From Rhynchospora pubera (Eukaryota; Streptophyta; Magnoliopsida; Poales; Cyperaceae), in the NCBI GenBank assembly GCA_028095005.1, contig CM051461.1, positions 166,380,574-166,444,573 of the forward strand: a stretch of 64,000 bases of DNA, read 5' to 3'. Position 1 is the stretch's first letter, and every line of letters begins with the position of its first letter. The notes under the pieces were generated by a model. That model was not told the origin of the DNA. It saw only the letters and a list, made by a program, of their open reading frames with translations, and did not search any database. The translations under genes and the position numbers were made by a program. Positions 23,697-33,148 of the stretch are shown here, piece by piece.

Positions 23697-24583
23697 CACT
23701 ATTTATAAATTGATACATGAAAGTTCGATAGAACCTCATTAGTATCTTACATTATATAGATTTGAAATAAAAGGTCGGTGTGATGACGCTGTGTAATGTC
23801 ATTGTGTGTCTAAAAGGTAATTAATGTATTTAGGCTTGTATGTGTTACTCAATGTATGTATGGTTGTTAAAAAAAAATGTATTTATGATGTACATATTAA
23901 TATTTGTAATCATTTTATTGCGTTTATGATGCATCATATGAATATTTAAATGAGAAAACATTCCCTGTGTATTGTAATTTTCATCTCTAATTTGTCTCTG
24001 TAGAACAAAATCTGACAAAACAGTTGCTTCAGACACTATAGTCTATAGAGGCATAAAATGCTATTGTTTTCATGTAAAAAGATCAATTTTATAAAGTCAA
24101 AAGAGGTACACGCCCTAGATTGGCAAAAAGAGTGAAGAATTAAATGGCAGCATGTATTTGTTCTTAGTTTTTAACTTTTTATCATCAAACAAAAAGAGAA
24201 GCCACATCAGGGATCAGTGTGCAGAATATCAATTGCCGAACGAAAAGAAAAAAGAAACCATTTGTGTAGATTAAATTGCCCAGAGGTCACTTTTTCTCTT
24301 TATTCGCTGGAAGAAAGATGCTTAATTTTTATAAAAATAAGGAGGATACAAATGTATGTAAGAGCCAGAGAGAACAAATGTGAACTGTTTGTTGACTTAC
24401 GAAGGCCAGGTTTTCTTTTTGAAACAAAAAATCTAATCACTCACTGCACTGGCCATCCCTTGGCCCAAGGCCCAATTAACATATCCGTTCGTTAAAGAGA
24501 TCCGTGTCGGATCCGAATCCGATATCATCGTCTCAACCTAACAAGATCCGACCCACTGAGAGCGAGAGCGAGAGAGAGAGAGA
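23697..24583. other. Spacer between NAC and GTPase genes
   Basis: The first about 400 bases are likely the NAC 3' untranslated region and flank. The last about 100 bases, with a GAGAGAG-rich run at 24558-24582, are likely the GTPase leader. The frames at 24217-24495 and 24504-24740 match no family, and the latter overlaps the GTPase first exon in another frame. No other structure is seen. Confidence 0.5.
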
Positions 24584-27500
24584 ATGGCGAGGTCCAGTTG
24601 CTTCACTCGGCTGTTGGGGGCAGCGGTTCGAGAGCTTGGAGGAGCATGGTACGGGCGCCACATGGCAGCTTCTGAGCGCGCCATCGTGGACCGCCTCCCT
24701 CTCGTCGATCTTATCCTCGAGATTCGCGACGCTCGGGTAGGCAGCTCATAATATATCTCTTCTGAAAGTTGCTCTTGTCTGAATTTTGGTTAAGAATCCT
24801 TTTTAAATTGCTCTCAGATTCCAATTACTTCTGCATTCGGGTCTCTGAATCGTTGGTTCGGATCCAGTAAGCATGTAGTTGTGCTTAACAAGGTCGACCT
24901 AGCTGATCGCTCTTCCACTGAGGTCTGCATTATAGTTTTCAAAACAACATTTTCTTCAAACTGTGTTTTTAAAAAATGCAAAATAGTCAAATCATTATAA
25001 ACTACACTCAATGCAGGAATGGATAAAACATATAAGGCAACAGGGTTGTGCATGTTATGCAGTCAATGCACATAAAAAGGACAGCATAAAAGAGGTAGAA
25101 TAGTAACAATTTCTATTAAGGAGATATATAAATAAAAAAAAATGTTATTCCATGTTAAAAATGTAAGTTCTGATCAGCTGGTGGCTGTTTTAAGAGGTAA
25201 AATAACTGAGCTCAAGTCTGGTGAAGGTAGATATACTGGAACAGTTATGTTGGTCGGGATACCGAATGTTGGTAAATCTGCAATTGCAAATTCATTGCAT
25301 GAAATTGGGAGGATCCAAGCTGAAGGTATGCTTTCTAAGTTGAATTAATAGATTCAAGGTACTGTAAGATTTCACCAACTTATGGGTCTTAATTATTTCT
25401 GAACTATTTTAAGAGAAAGGGAGACTCAAGCAGGCTGTAGTGAGCACTTACCCAGGTGAAACTAAAGAGATAACTGCTTATAAGGTGACTCAATTACTGC
25501 ATCATTATCTCCTAGTACTATCCGGAATATGAGGGGTACCAACTACCAAGTGTCTTGCCAATATTGTGCTGATTTTAATATTTCTCGATAAATCTAATTT
25601 GAGCCGAATGTAATATTTTTGGCCTGTGTTAATCAATTAATAGAGACCAGCAACAAGTATATATGATAGCCTTAATGGTATCAATACTTAGTACTTAATT
25701 GTATCAAAAGGGGAATTAATTGTTTTTTTTTTCTGTACTAAAAGTAATAAGTGTATTAAATCAAAATTTTGTTTAATTAAGATCATACATATTGCATATT
25801 TCTGATATTCAAATATACTTTTTCAGATGCATAGTCATCCAAGTATATATGTATTAGACACGCCTGGTATTCTATGTCCAAAAATTGCAACTGATGACTC
25901 TGCCTCCAAGCTAGCATTGACAGGTATAAAATCCATGTGACCATGTCATAATATTTTGTATTAATTCACTTGTTATGTTTTGGGATGCTGACTTACCAGA
26001 CATTAAAGGAGCAATCAAGGACTCAACTTTGGAAGAGGCCGGTCTGGTCGAGTTCGTCCTTTCTATTCTGAATTTTTCTGACGAATACAAGAATTGGAAG
26101 GATTCTGATGGTTCTGCTGAACTCATGTTAAAGAAGAAGAGCAGACAATATCCTTCAGATCATACCAATGTGTGTGTCATCGTGCTATCATTTTAAATCA
26201 TTTGCTAGTTTGTTTCTTTATTTCAGAGTTGCATTTTAACTATATGTTGGTATTGAATGTGATAGATAAATGCAATATGGGCCATTGGGCCTTATCGGCC
26301 TTGTATTTTTACTTATGCCGTAATTAGGTTTTTCTTATTTCCATAAAAAAAAAACGATGGTTATTGTACTAAGTATAAAACGGAGGCGGCCAGAAAGAAA
26401 ACGCAGAATATTGTTTTGTGATTTTTCGGCAGTAGCCATTGATATTTGAGAATCTGTGTGATCTCAATCAAAATCTCTCTTATTCGTATTTTTCCACAAT
26501 CTTTCTCTGTTGTTCGTGCATCATTTGGTATCAGAGATCAGGATGACGGATGTGAATCGTGGTCGTGGTAGAGGTCGTGGCCGAGGAGGTCGGAGTCGTG
26601 GAGTCAACCTCAACCTCGAAGAAGAAGAGCCGCGCCGCCGAGACCAGCGAGATCTAGAGATTGCTGCGTTGGGAAGACGGATTCGAGAGTTAGAGCGCCA
26701 ACTCGCAGAGGCAGGGATGGGCTCTACAAATGGAGAAGAGGAAGAGGAGTCAGAATCCTTCAACTCTTCTGAAGCAGGCGACGAGGAGGATTACAACCCG
26801 TGGGGGAATCCAAATCAGGGGCGAAACCAGAGATTTCGACCAGAGCCTGAACAATCCTTTCAAAACCTTGGGGTGAAGATTGATATTCCAGAGTTTGAAG
26901 GTAAATCTCATCCTGATGAGTTTATTGATTGGATGCATACTGTTGAGCGGGTTTTTGATGTAAAGAACCTGACTGATGATCAGAAAGTGAAGTTAGTAGC
27001 TATTAAATTGAGAAAACATGCCTCAATCTGGTGGGAACATGTGAAAAGTAGGCGTGTTAGAGAAGGAAAATCAAAGATCCGAACTTGGGATAAGATGAAA
27101 AAGAAATTAATGGCCAAATTCCTACCTACCCAATACAAACATGAAGCTTTTATTGATTATCACAACCTTAAGCAAAGAAACCTGACAGTGGAGCAGTACA
27201 CCAATGAGTTTGATATGCTGCGGATGCGATGTGGTGTGGTGGAAGAGGATGAACAGATTGTTGCTCGGTTTCTTGCTGGGTTAAGACCAGAAATTGCTGA
27301 TGTGGTGTATCTACAACAATATTATTCCTTTGAGGATGTATGTAGGTTGGCCTTGAAGGTTGAATCACAGCAGAAGAGAAGGGTTAATGGTTCTAGATTT
27401 CAGGGTCGTTCTTCAGGAATTGAGACAGATAGGAGAGCACCTCCTTCAAAACCTAACCCGACAACAACCCAGATCCAAAATTCCAAAACCTACCCAGAGA

Positions 27501-30500
27501 AAGGACAATCTAGTAGAGGAGGTTCCACAAACCGGCGGTGTTTTAAATGTCAGGGTTTAGGACACCTTATTGCTGACTGCCCTAACAAGCAAATTGTCAC
27601 ACTGGTTGAAGAAGATGTGGACCCAACATATGATGATTATGTGGATGATGATGAGAATCCTTTAGCTGAAGATGAGGATATCACTTATGCTGACTCAGGT
27701 GAATCATTGGTGGTTAGAAGAGCATTGAGTGTTAATATTGGTGAAGATGAGCTGTGGCTACGACACAATATCTTCCATACAAAGTGCACCAGTGGAGGTA
27801 AGGTTTGTAATGTGATTATAGATGGGGGTAGTTGTGAAAATGTAGTGTCTAATACCATGGTTGAGAAGTTGGGGTTGAGTACTGAAAATCATCCACAACC
27901 TTACAAGTTGTCTTGGTTCAAGAAGGGTAGTGAGGTGAAAGTGTCAAAGCGGTGCCTTGTGAAATTCTCAATAGGGAAGAAATATACTGATGAGGTCTGG
28001 TGTGATGTGGTTCCTATGGATGCTTGTCATATTTTATTGGGAAGGCCATGGCAATTTGATAGAAGAACAAAGCATGATGGGTTCAAAAACACCTACACTT
28101 TTCAAAAGGATGGTATATCCATTACTCTTGGTCCTTCAGATTTGCGAAAAGAGGCGAAGAGTCAGTTGTTATCTCGGGTGGAATTTCAGAAGGAAGTGGA
28201 GCAAAAGGGTGAGGTGTTTGCCTTGGTGGTGACAGAGGCTAATGATGATGGTCAAGAACTCCCTCCACAGGTCATGTCATTAGTGGAAGAGTTCGCTGAT
28301 GTGGCACCAGCAGAATTGCCGTCCGGATTACCACCTATGAGAGATATTCAACATTGCATTGATCTTGTGCCAGGGGCTATCATTCCTCATAAAGCTGCTT
28401 ATCGCATGAGTCCGAAGGAGCATGAGGAGTTGCAGAGACAAGTGCGTGAGTTATTGGACAAGGGTTATGTGCAGGAGAGCATGAGCCCATGTGCCGTGCC
28501 AGCTTTGTTGGTTCCAAAGAAAGATGGCTCATGGAGGATGTGCATAGACAGTAGAGCTGTTAATAAGATCACCATCAAGTACCGTTTTCCAATTCCTCGG
28601 TTTGATGATCTAATTGACCAATTGCATGGAGCAACTGTGTTTTCCAAGATTGACTTGCGGAGTGGGTATCATCAGATCCGGATCCGACCCGGAGATGAAT
28701 GGAAGACAACTTTCAAAACTCGAGATGGCCTCTATGAGTGGAAGGTGATGCCATTTGGGTTATCCAATGCACCGAGCACCTTCATGCGATTGATGAATCA
28801 GGTTTTCCGTCCTTTCATTGGTCAATTTGTGGTTGTTTATTTTGATGATATTTTGGTGTACAGTTCTTCTGAGGATCAGCATTTGCAACACTTGAGACAA
28901 GTCTTTAAGGTCTTGCGAGTGCAGAAATTATATACCAACACCAAGAAGTGCCACTTTTTCTCTGGTGAAGTGACATTCCTTGGGTACATTGTGTCTAAGG
29001 AAGGTATTCGGATGGATCCAGCCAAGGTGGAAGCAATCACAGCATGGTCAACTCCGACAAACCTCCATGATATCAGGAGCTTTCACGGTCTTGCCTCATT
29101 CTATCGAAGGTTCATTCGTAACTTCAGCACTATCATTGCTCCTATCACCGACTGTATCAAAGGAGGCAAGTACAACTGGACAAAAGAGGCTGAGGAGGCA
29201 TTTCAATTATTGAAGAAAAAGGTAACTGAAGCACCCGTTCTGGTTTTGCCAAATTTTGAGGAGATTTTTGAGGTGCACTGTGATGCATCTGGCGTGGGTA
29301 TTGGTGGCGTGTTGAGCCAGAAGGGTAGGCCAGTTGCATTTTTTAGTGAGAAACTAAATGAGGTCAGGTTCAAGTACTCTACTTATGATAAGGAATTTTA
29401 TGCCATAGTAAGAAGTCTCGAGTACTGGCGGCACTACCTCATTTCCAAAGAGTTTGTTTTATACTCTGATCATGAAGCATTGAAGTACATTAATGGGCAA
29501 CACAAGCTGAAGCCAAGACATGCCAAATGGGTTGAGTTTTTACAGGCTTTCAGTTTCTCTATTAAACATAAGGCTGGAGTGTTGAACCAGGTAGCAGATG
29601 CATTGAGTCGGAGGCATTTACTGATAACAACTATGCGGGTTCAAGTGAACGGGTTTGATGCATTCAAGGAGTTATATGGAGATGATCCTGATTTTGCAGA
29701 TATCTGGCAGAAATGCGAATCGGGTCCTTTTCAGCATTTTATCCGACAAGAAGGCTTTCTTTTCAAAGGTAACCGCCTGTGTGTTCCTAAAGGCTCGTTG
29801 AGGGAGGCAGTTATCACAGAAGGACATGCTGGAGGACTTGCAGGGCATTTTGGAGTTGATAAAACACTGGCATGGTTGCAAGACCAATTTTATTGGCCTA
29901 GAATGGAGCGAGATGTAGCCCGATTTGTGGGGAGATGCAGGACTTGTAAGCTGGCCAAAACACGAGGGACTAATGCGGGTCTATATCAACCTCTACCAGT
30001 TCCAGTGGCTCCTTGGGAAGATGTCAGCCTCGACTTTGTTCTCGGGTTACCCAGAACTCAGAGAAACAAAGATTCAATCATGGTGGTGGTGGACCGGTTC
30101 TCTAAAATGGCACACTTCATTGCTTGCAACAAAACCTTTGATGCTTCGCAGGTAGCTCGTTTGTTTTTGCAGGAAATTATCAGATTACATGGTGTGCCCA
30201 AAACAATCACCTCGGATCGAGATGTGAAGTTTGTAGGTCACTTTTGGCGCACTCTCTGGCGCAAGATGGGCACTCAGCTGCAGTTTAGCTCATCTCATCA
30301 CCCCCAAACTGATGGACAAACGGAGGTGGTCAATCGAAGTCTGGGAAACTTGTTGAGGAGTCTGGTAGGTGACAGTCCACGCCAATGGGATCTCACCTTG
30401 CCTCAAGCTGAATTTGCTTACAACCGATCACAGAGCCGGACTACAGGAAAAAGTCCCTTTGAGGTTGTTTATGGATTCAATCCCATAACACCTCTCGAGC

Positions 30501-31817
30501 TCACTCCATTGTCTGTCCAGCGTCAATTCAGTGGTGATGCAGAAGAACATGCTGAACACATCAAGCAAGTGCATTCACAGGTTCGTGATCAGATTGAGAA
30601 ATCCAACAAGAAGTACAAGGAGCGAGCAGACAAACATCGCAAGAAGGTGGTGTTTAAAGAAGGAGATCTAGTATGGATTCATTTGAGAAAGACACGCTTT
30701 CCAACTGGCAGGTATGGCAAGCTACAACCTCGAGCAGATGGACCATTTCGAGTGCTTGAAAGGATCAATGACAATGCATACAAGGTGGACTTGCCAGGTG
30801 AATATAATGTCTCAGGGACCTTTAATGTAGCAGACTTATCTCCATACATTACTGACAGTGAAAAAGAGACATCTGAAGCAGAAGATGAAGTGACAGATTC
30901 GAGGACGAATCTTTTTCTTAGGGGGGGAGAATGATAGATAAATGCAATATGGGCCATTGGGCCTTATCGGCCTTGTATTTTTACTTATGCCGTAATTAGG
31001 TTTTTCTTATTTCCATAAAAAAAAACGATGGTTATTGTACTAAGTATAAAACGGAGGCGGCCAGAAAGAAAACGCAGAATATTGTTTTGTGATTTTTCGG
31101 CAGTAGCCATTGATATTTGAGAATCTGTGTGATCTCAATCAAAATCTCTCTTATTCGTATTTTTCCACAATCTTTCTCTGTTGTTCGTGCATCAGAATGT
31201 TTCATTTCTGTTAGTTTCCTCTCTTGAATACTAAAACCCAACGAATTAGGAAAATTATGCAGGAAACATTCAAGGGTTTTAGAGCTTCAATATCAAACAT
31301 TCCCCATTTCATATAGTCATATGCAATCAAAAGCACTATATACCACATCTAAATGATTAATCCTTCTAATTTCTTTAAACTTATGCACGCTCGAAGCCAT
31401 CTTTTTTTATTTTTATTATTTTTTTTTTTTTGCTCTCCCTTGTAGAAACAAAAAATGCAAGGAATCACAGTTTGGGTATATAATTGGAAAGAGACAGTTT
31501 TAGAAAATATGCTTATGGTTTATAGACTTGGTTGTTTGTTTACTCTGATTTCACTTTTGTAGGATGTTATTGTGAAGGATGTCCGAAGAATTCTTGCCAA
31601 GGCAAGACACTCCTTCACTGGTGATTTGAAAGAGGAAGATGAACTGAAAAGACTTATAGATTCTCAGTTTGTGGCATTGCAAGAGCCTTTTCGGCTTTGT
31701 GATTTAGTAGAGGATAGAAATAGGGTCATTGCTTTGAAATTGCTTGATCTGTACTGGACAGGGAGGCTTGGTCACTGCACACTAGATACTTATTTTTTTC
31801 CCCCAAATGATCTGTAG
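24584..31817 (+). CDS. Circularly permuted GTPase, YlqF/RbgA type, probably mitochondrial (SIN2-like)
   Basis: Probable ribosome-assembly GTPase. Eight exons fit in frame (355 residues): 24584-24736, 24818-24922, 25017-25094, 25178-25325, 25414-25484, 25827-25923, 26009-26169 and 31563-31817. The G motifs are in permuted order: G4 NKVD (about residues 75-78), then G1 GIPNVGKS (139-146), a TYPGET switch, and G3 DTPG (196-199). This order defines the YlqF/RbgA family. Overall the protein resembles the plant mitochondrial SHORT INTEGUMENTS 2 protein, including the final LDLYWTGRLGHCTLD stretch. The Arg-containing, low-acid N-terminus fits an organelle-targeting peptide. Intron 7 (26170-31562) contains a sense-oriented gypsy element. 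Without it the intron would be about 450 bases, so splicing may still work. The exon 4 acceptor (after 25177) was chosen to keep frame. Confidence 0.88.
26374..26380 (+). promoter_or_regulatory. TATA box in the gypsy 5' LTR
   Basis: TATAAAA within the LTR at the usual position for the U3/R promoter. An identical copy lies in the 3' LTR at 31045-31051, from where transcription could run into GTPase exon 8. Confidence 0.55.
26543..30934 (+). CDS. Gag-Pol polyprotein of the intact gypsy element
   Basis: The protein has 1463 residues from the ATG at 26543. The frame is open further upstream into the LTR, but MTDVNRGRGRGRGRGG is the first ATG after the primer-binding site. Domains in order are an Arg/Gly-rich N-terminus and the retrotransposon gag domain (about 110-260, with WWEHVK). 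Next is a CCHC zinc knuckle (CFKCQGLGHLIADC, about 332-345), then an aspartic protease with DGGS at about 427. Reverse transcriptase follows (KIDLRSGYHQIRI, YFDDILVYSS at about 765), then RNase H (CDASGVGIGG, about 913). Integrase has an HHCC zinc finger and the DDE residues in LDFV, SDRDVKF and DGQTEVV. No chromodomain is seen after integrase. All catalytic motifs look intact. The stop codon TGA is made by the first three bases of the 3' LTR, and the polypurine tract encodes the last residues. Confidence 0.97.
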   Translation: MTDVNRGRGRGRGRGGRSRGVNLNLEEEEPRRRDQRDLEIAALGRRIRELERQLAEAGMGSTNGEEEEESESFNSSEAGDEEDYNPWGNPNQGRNQRFRPEPEQSFQNLGVKIDIPEFEGKSHPDEFIDWMHTVERVFDVKNLTDDQKVKLVAIKLRKHASIWWEHVKSRRVREGKSKIRTWDKMKKKLMAKFLPTQYKHEAFIDYHNLKQRNLTVEQYTNEFDMLRMRCGVVEEDEQIVARFLAGLRPEIADVVYLQQYYSFEDVCRLALKVESQQKRRVNGSRFQGRSSGIETDRRAPPSKPNPTTTQIQNSKTYPEKGQSSRGGSTNRRCFKCQGLGHLIADCPNKQIVTLVEEDVDPTYDDYVDDDENPLAEDEDITYADSGESLVVRRALSVNIGEDELWLRHNIFHTKCTSGGKVCNVIIDGGSCENVVSNTMVEKLGLSTENHPQPYKLSWFKKGSEVKVSKRCLVKFSIGKKYTDEVWCDVVPMDACHILLGRPWQFDRRTKHDGFKNTYTFQKDGISITLGPSDLRKEAKSQLLSRVEFQKEVEQKGEVFALVVTEANDDGQELPPQVMSLVEEFADVAPAELPSGLPPMRDIQHCIDLVPGAIIPHKAAYRMSPKEHEELQRQVRELLDKGYVQESMSPCAVPALLVPKKDGSWRMCIDSRAVNKITIKYRFPIPRFDDLIDQLHGATVFSKIDLRSGYHQIRIRPGDEWKTTFKTRDGLYEWKVMPFGLSNAPSTFMRLMNQVFRPFIGQFVVVYFDDILVYSSSEDQHLQHLRQVFKVLRVQKLYTNTKKCHFFSGEVTFLGYIVSKEGIRMDPAKVEAITAWSTPTNLHDIRSFHGLASFYRRFIRNFSTIIAPITDCIKGGKYNWTKEAEEAFQLLKKKVTEAPVLVLPNFEEIFEVHCDASGVGIGGVLSQKGRPVAFFSEKLNEVRFKYSTYDKEFYAIVRSLEYWRHYLISKEFVLYSDHEALKYINGQHKLKPRHAKWVEFLQAFSFSIKHKAGVLNQVADALSRRHLLITTMRVQVNGFDAFKELYGDDPDFADIWQKCESGPFQHFIRQEGFLFKGNRLCVPKGSLREAVITEGHAGGLAGHFGVDKTLAWLQDQFYWPRMERDVARFVGRCRTCKLAKTRGTNAGLYQPLPVPVAPWEDVSLDFVLGLPRTQRNKDSIMVVVDRFSKMAHFIACNKTFDASQVARLFLQEIIRLHGVPKTITSDRDVKFVGHFWRTLWRKMGTQLQFSSSHHPQTDGQTEVVNRSLGNLLRSLVGDSPRQWDLTLPQAEFAYNRSQSRTTGKSPFEVVYGFNPITPLELTPLSVQRQFSGDAEEHAEHIKQVHSQVRDQIEKSNKKYKERADKHRKKVVFKEGDLVWIHLRKTRFPTGRYGKLQPRADGPFRVLERINDNAYKVDLPGEYNVSGTFNVADLSPYITDSEKETSEAEDEVTDSRTNLFLRGGE

Positions 31818-32362
31818 CAAACAATTTTTTTAAAGTTTTAGTACTTTTGAGTTAGATCTAAAGAAAGAAATATCTCCATGTTCATTTCAGATCCACCTTT
31901 TATTCCATAAGATGGAATAGGCGGCATGATGAGATAATTAGTTATAGAACACAAATTGAGATCAAATATATTAATATGTTGCTTCCCACATGCTAGAACA
32001 CCAAACTGATTTTATAAACGAATTAGACCTAATGACAAACAAGACAAAATTAGTCATATTATTATTGCATATCTGGATCACCCTGCCAGATGGCATTGAG
32101 AACAATCATTGCAAAATATATAAGAGAAACTTATTTGAGACGGCATTAAATTTAAGGGAAAATGTCGCATGTTAGCAATATTATCCCGAAGTCAACAGGA
32201 GAATATTTTGTGCCAAATGCAGCATGAAATCAGGCTAGTTCATTAATAAAAATTTTAGCATAATTCTGTACTGCAGTAATTTATCTCACCCCAAAATACT
32301 GGTCTATTGAATAAATCGCTTGACAATCACAGAATTGATCCATGTTATGATCTGCGTGTCAG
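31818..32362 (+). other. GTPase 3' flank, left copy of a direct duplication
   Basis: Sequence downstream of the GTPase stop. It is repeated with few differences at 37548-38094. Together with the end of exon 7, intron 7 (minus the gypsy element) and exon 8, it forms the left copy of a direct repeat of about 1.2 kb. Similarity ends at about 32362, just after a GTGTCAGA word. Confidence 0.8.
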
Positions 32363-33148
32363 AGAAAAGGGGAGGCCACGAGTTTAGGGTTTCAATAGCT
32401 TTCGTTTCTGTCTAATTCCTTGTAATTTCATGTAGACCTTGATCTGACAGACAACAAAATTATTTTTCTTGTATTTTCTATATCCAATCTATCTTAAATA
32501 AATTCTCCACCGAACTGGGTCATATCACAAGGTAAAAAGAGGAAGCAAACTTAGGAAACGCGTCTTTATCTTCCAACTACTCTAGTGTGCTTGGAAGAAT
32601 TTTTAGAGAATAATCAAACTGAGGAAACACGTTACAAGTCTTTGTCTTCCGATAAAGCTCGCGATATATTAACGAGTCAGTGGTCCGTACGATTAAAATA
32701 CTAATCCTATCCGTCCCTTTATTCCTTTAAATAAACATGCAACTCCAACAGCAGCACTCCCAAGTCCCGGAGTCCCAAGTCCCAAGTTCCACCACCCAAA
32801 CCGTTTGTTCTCGTAATGGTCTCTTCTTCTCTCTCCGCTTAGGTACTCAGTGGCCACTCCGCACCGCCACTCCCTCCTCTTACTTCCATCCCCAAACCTC
32901 AGTCCACCACTGCAGTCCTCTCTTCCTCGCCCCTCTCCTACCCCAAACCCCAGTCCGACGGTCGCTCCCTCCTCAGTCCGTCATCGCTCTCTTCTTCTTT
33001 CCAACGCTAATCAAACTGTGTAGATTGGCTCGTGACCCTATCGCGAGACGAGCTAGCTCGCTCGTTTAATCTTGCCGAGATGAGTTCGAGACACAGCTAA
33101 CTCGCTCGTGGCTTGGCTCGTGAACAGTCCCACACACAACACACAAAA
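32363..33148 (+). promoter_or_regulatory. Upstream region of the receptor-kinase pseudogene
   Basis: About 790 bases between the end of the GTPase repeat and the receptor ATG. A TTTAAATAAA word at about 32716 could be a TATA-like element. The 110-codon frame at 32737-33069 is Ser/Pro-rich with no family match, and I do not call it a gene. Confidence 0.35.

Larger units (their letters stand above)
26260..31194 (+). mobile_element. Intact Ty3/gypsy LTR retrotransposon, 4.9 kb
   Basis: 5' LTR 26260-26523 (264 bases) and 3' LTR 30932-31194 (263 bases) differ by my reading only in one A of a poly-A run. That indicates very recent insertion. Both start TGATAGATAA and end GTGCATCA. The flanks are a perfect 5-base target duplication GAATG (26255-26259 and 31195-31199). 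A primer-binding site TGGTATCAGAG, complementary to initiator tRNA-Met, begins two bases after the 5' LTR. A polypurine tract (30920-30931) precedes the 3' LTR. A single uninterrupted gag-pol frame fills the interior. The element lies in intron 7 of the GTPase gene in the same orientation. The paralogous empty site is at 36994-36998. Confidence 0.97.

Noticed and set aside
26510..26542. Upstream extension of the gag-pol frame into the 5' LTR
   Set aside because: It would start inside the LTR and cross the primer-binding site. The first ATG after that site (26543) is the sensible start.
32737..33069. 110-codon Ser/Pro-rich frame upstream of the receptor gene
   Set aside because: No family match and a composition typical of a pyrimidine-rich leader or promoter. 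No splice or start context supports it.
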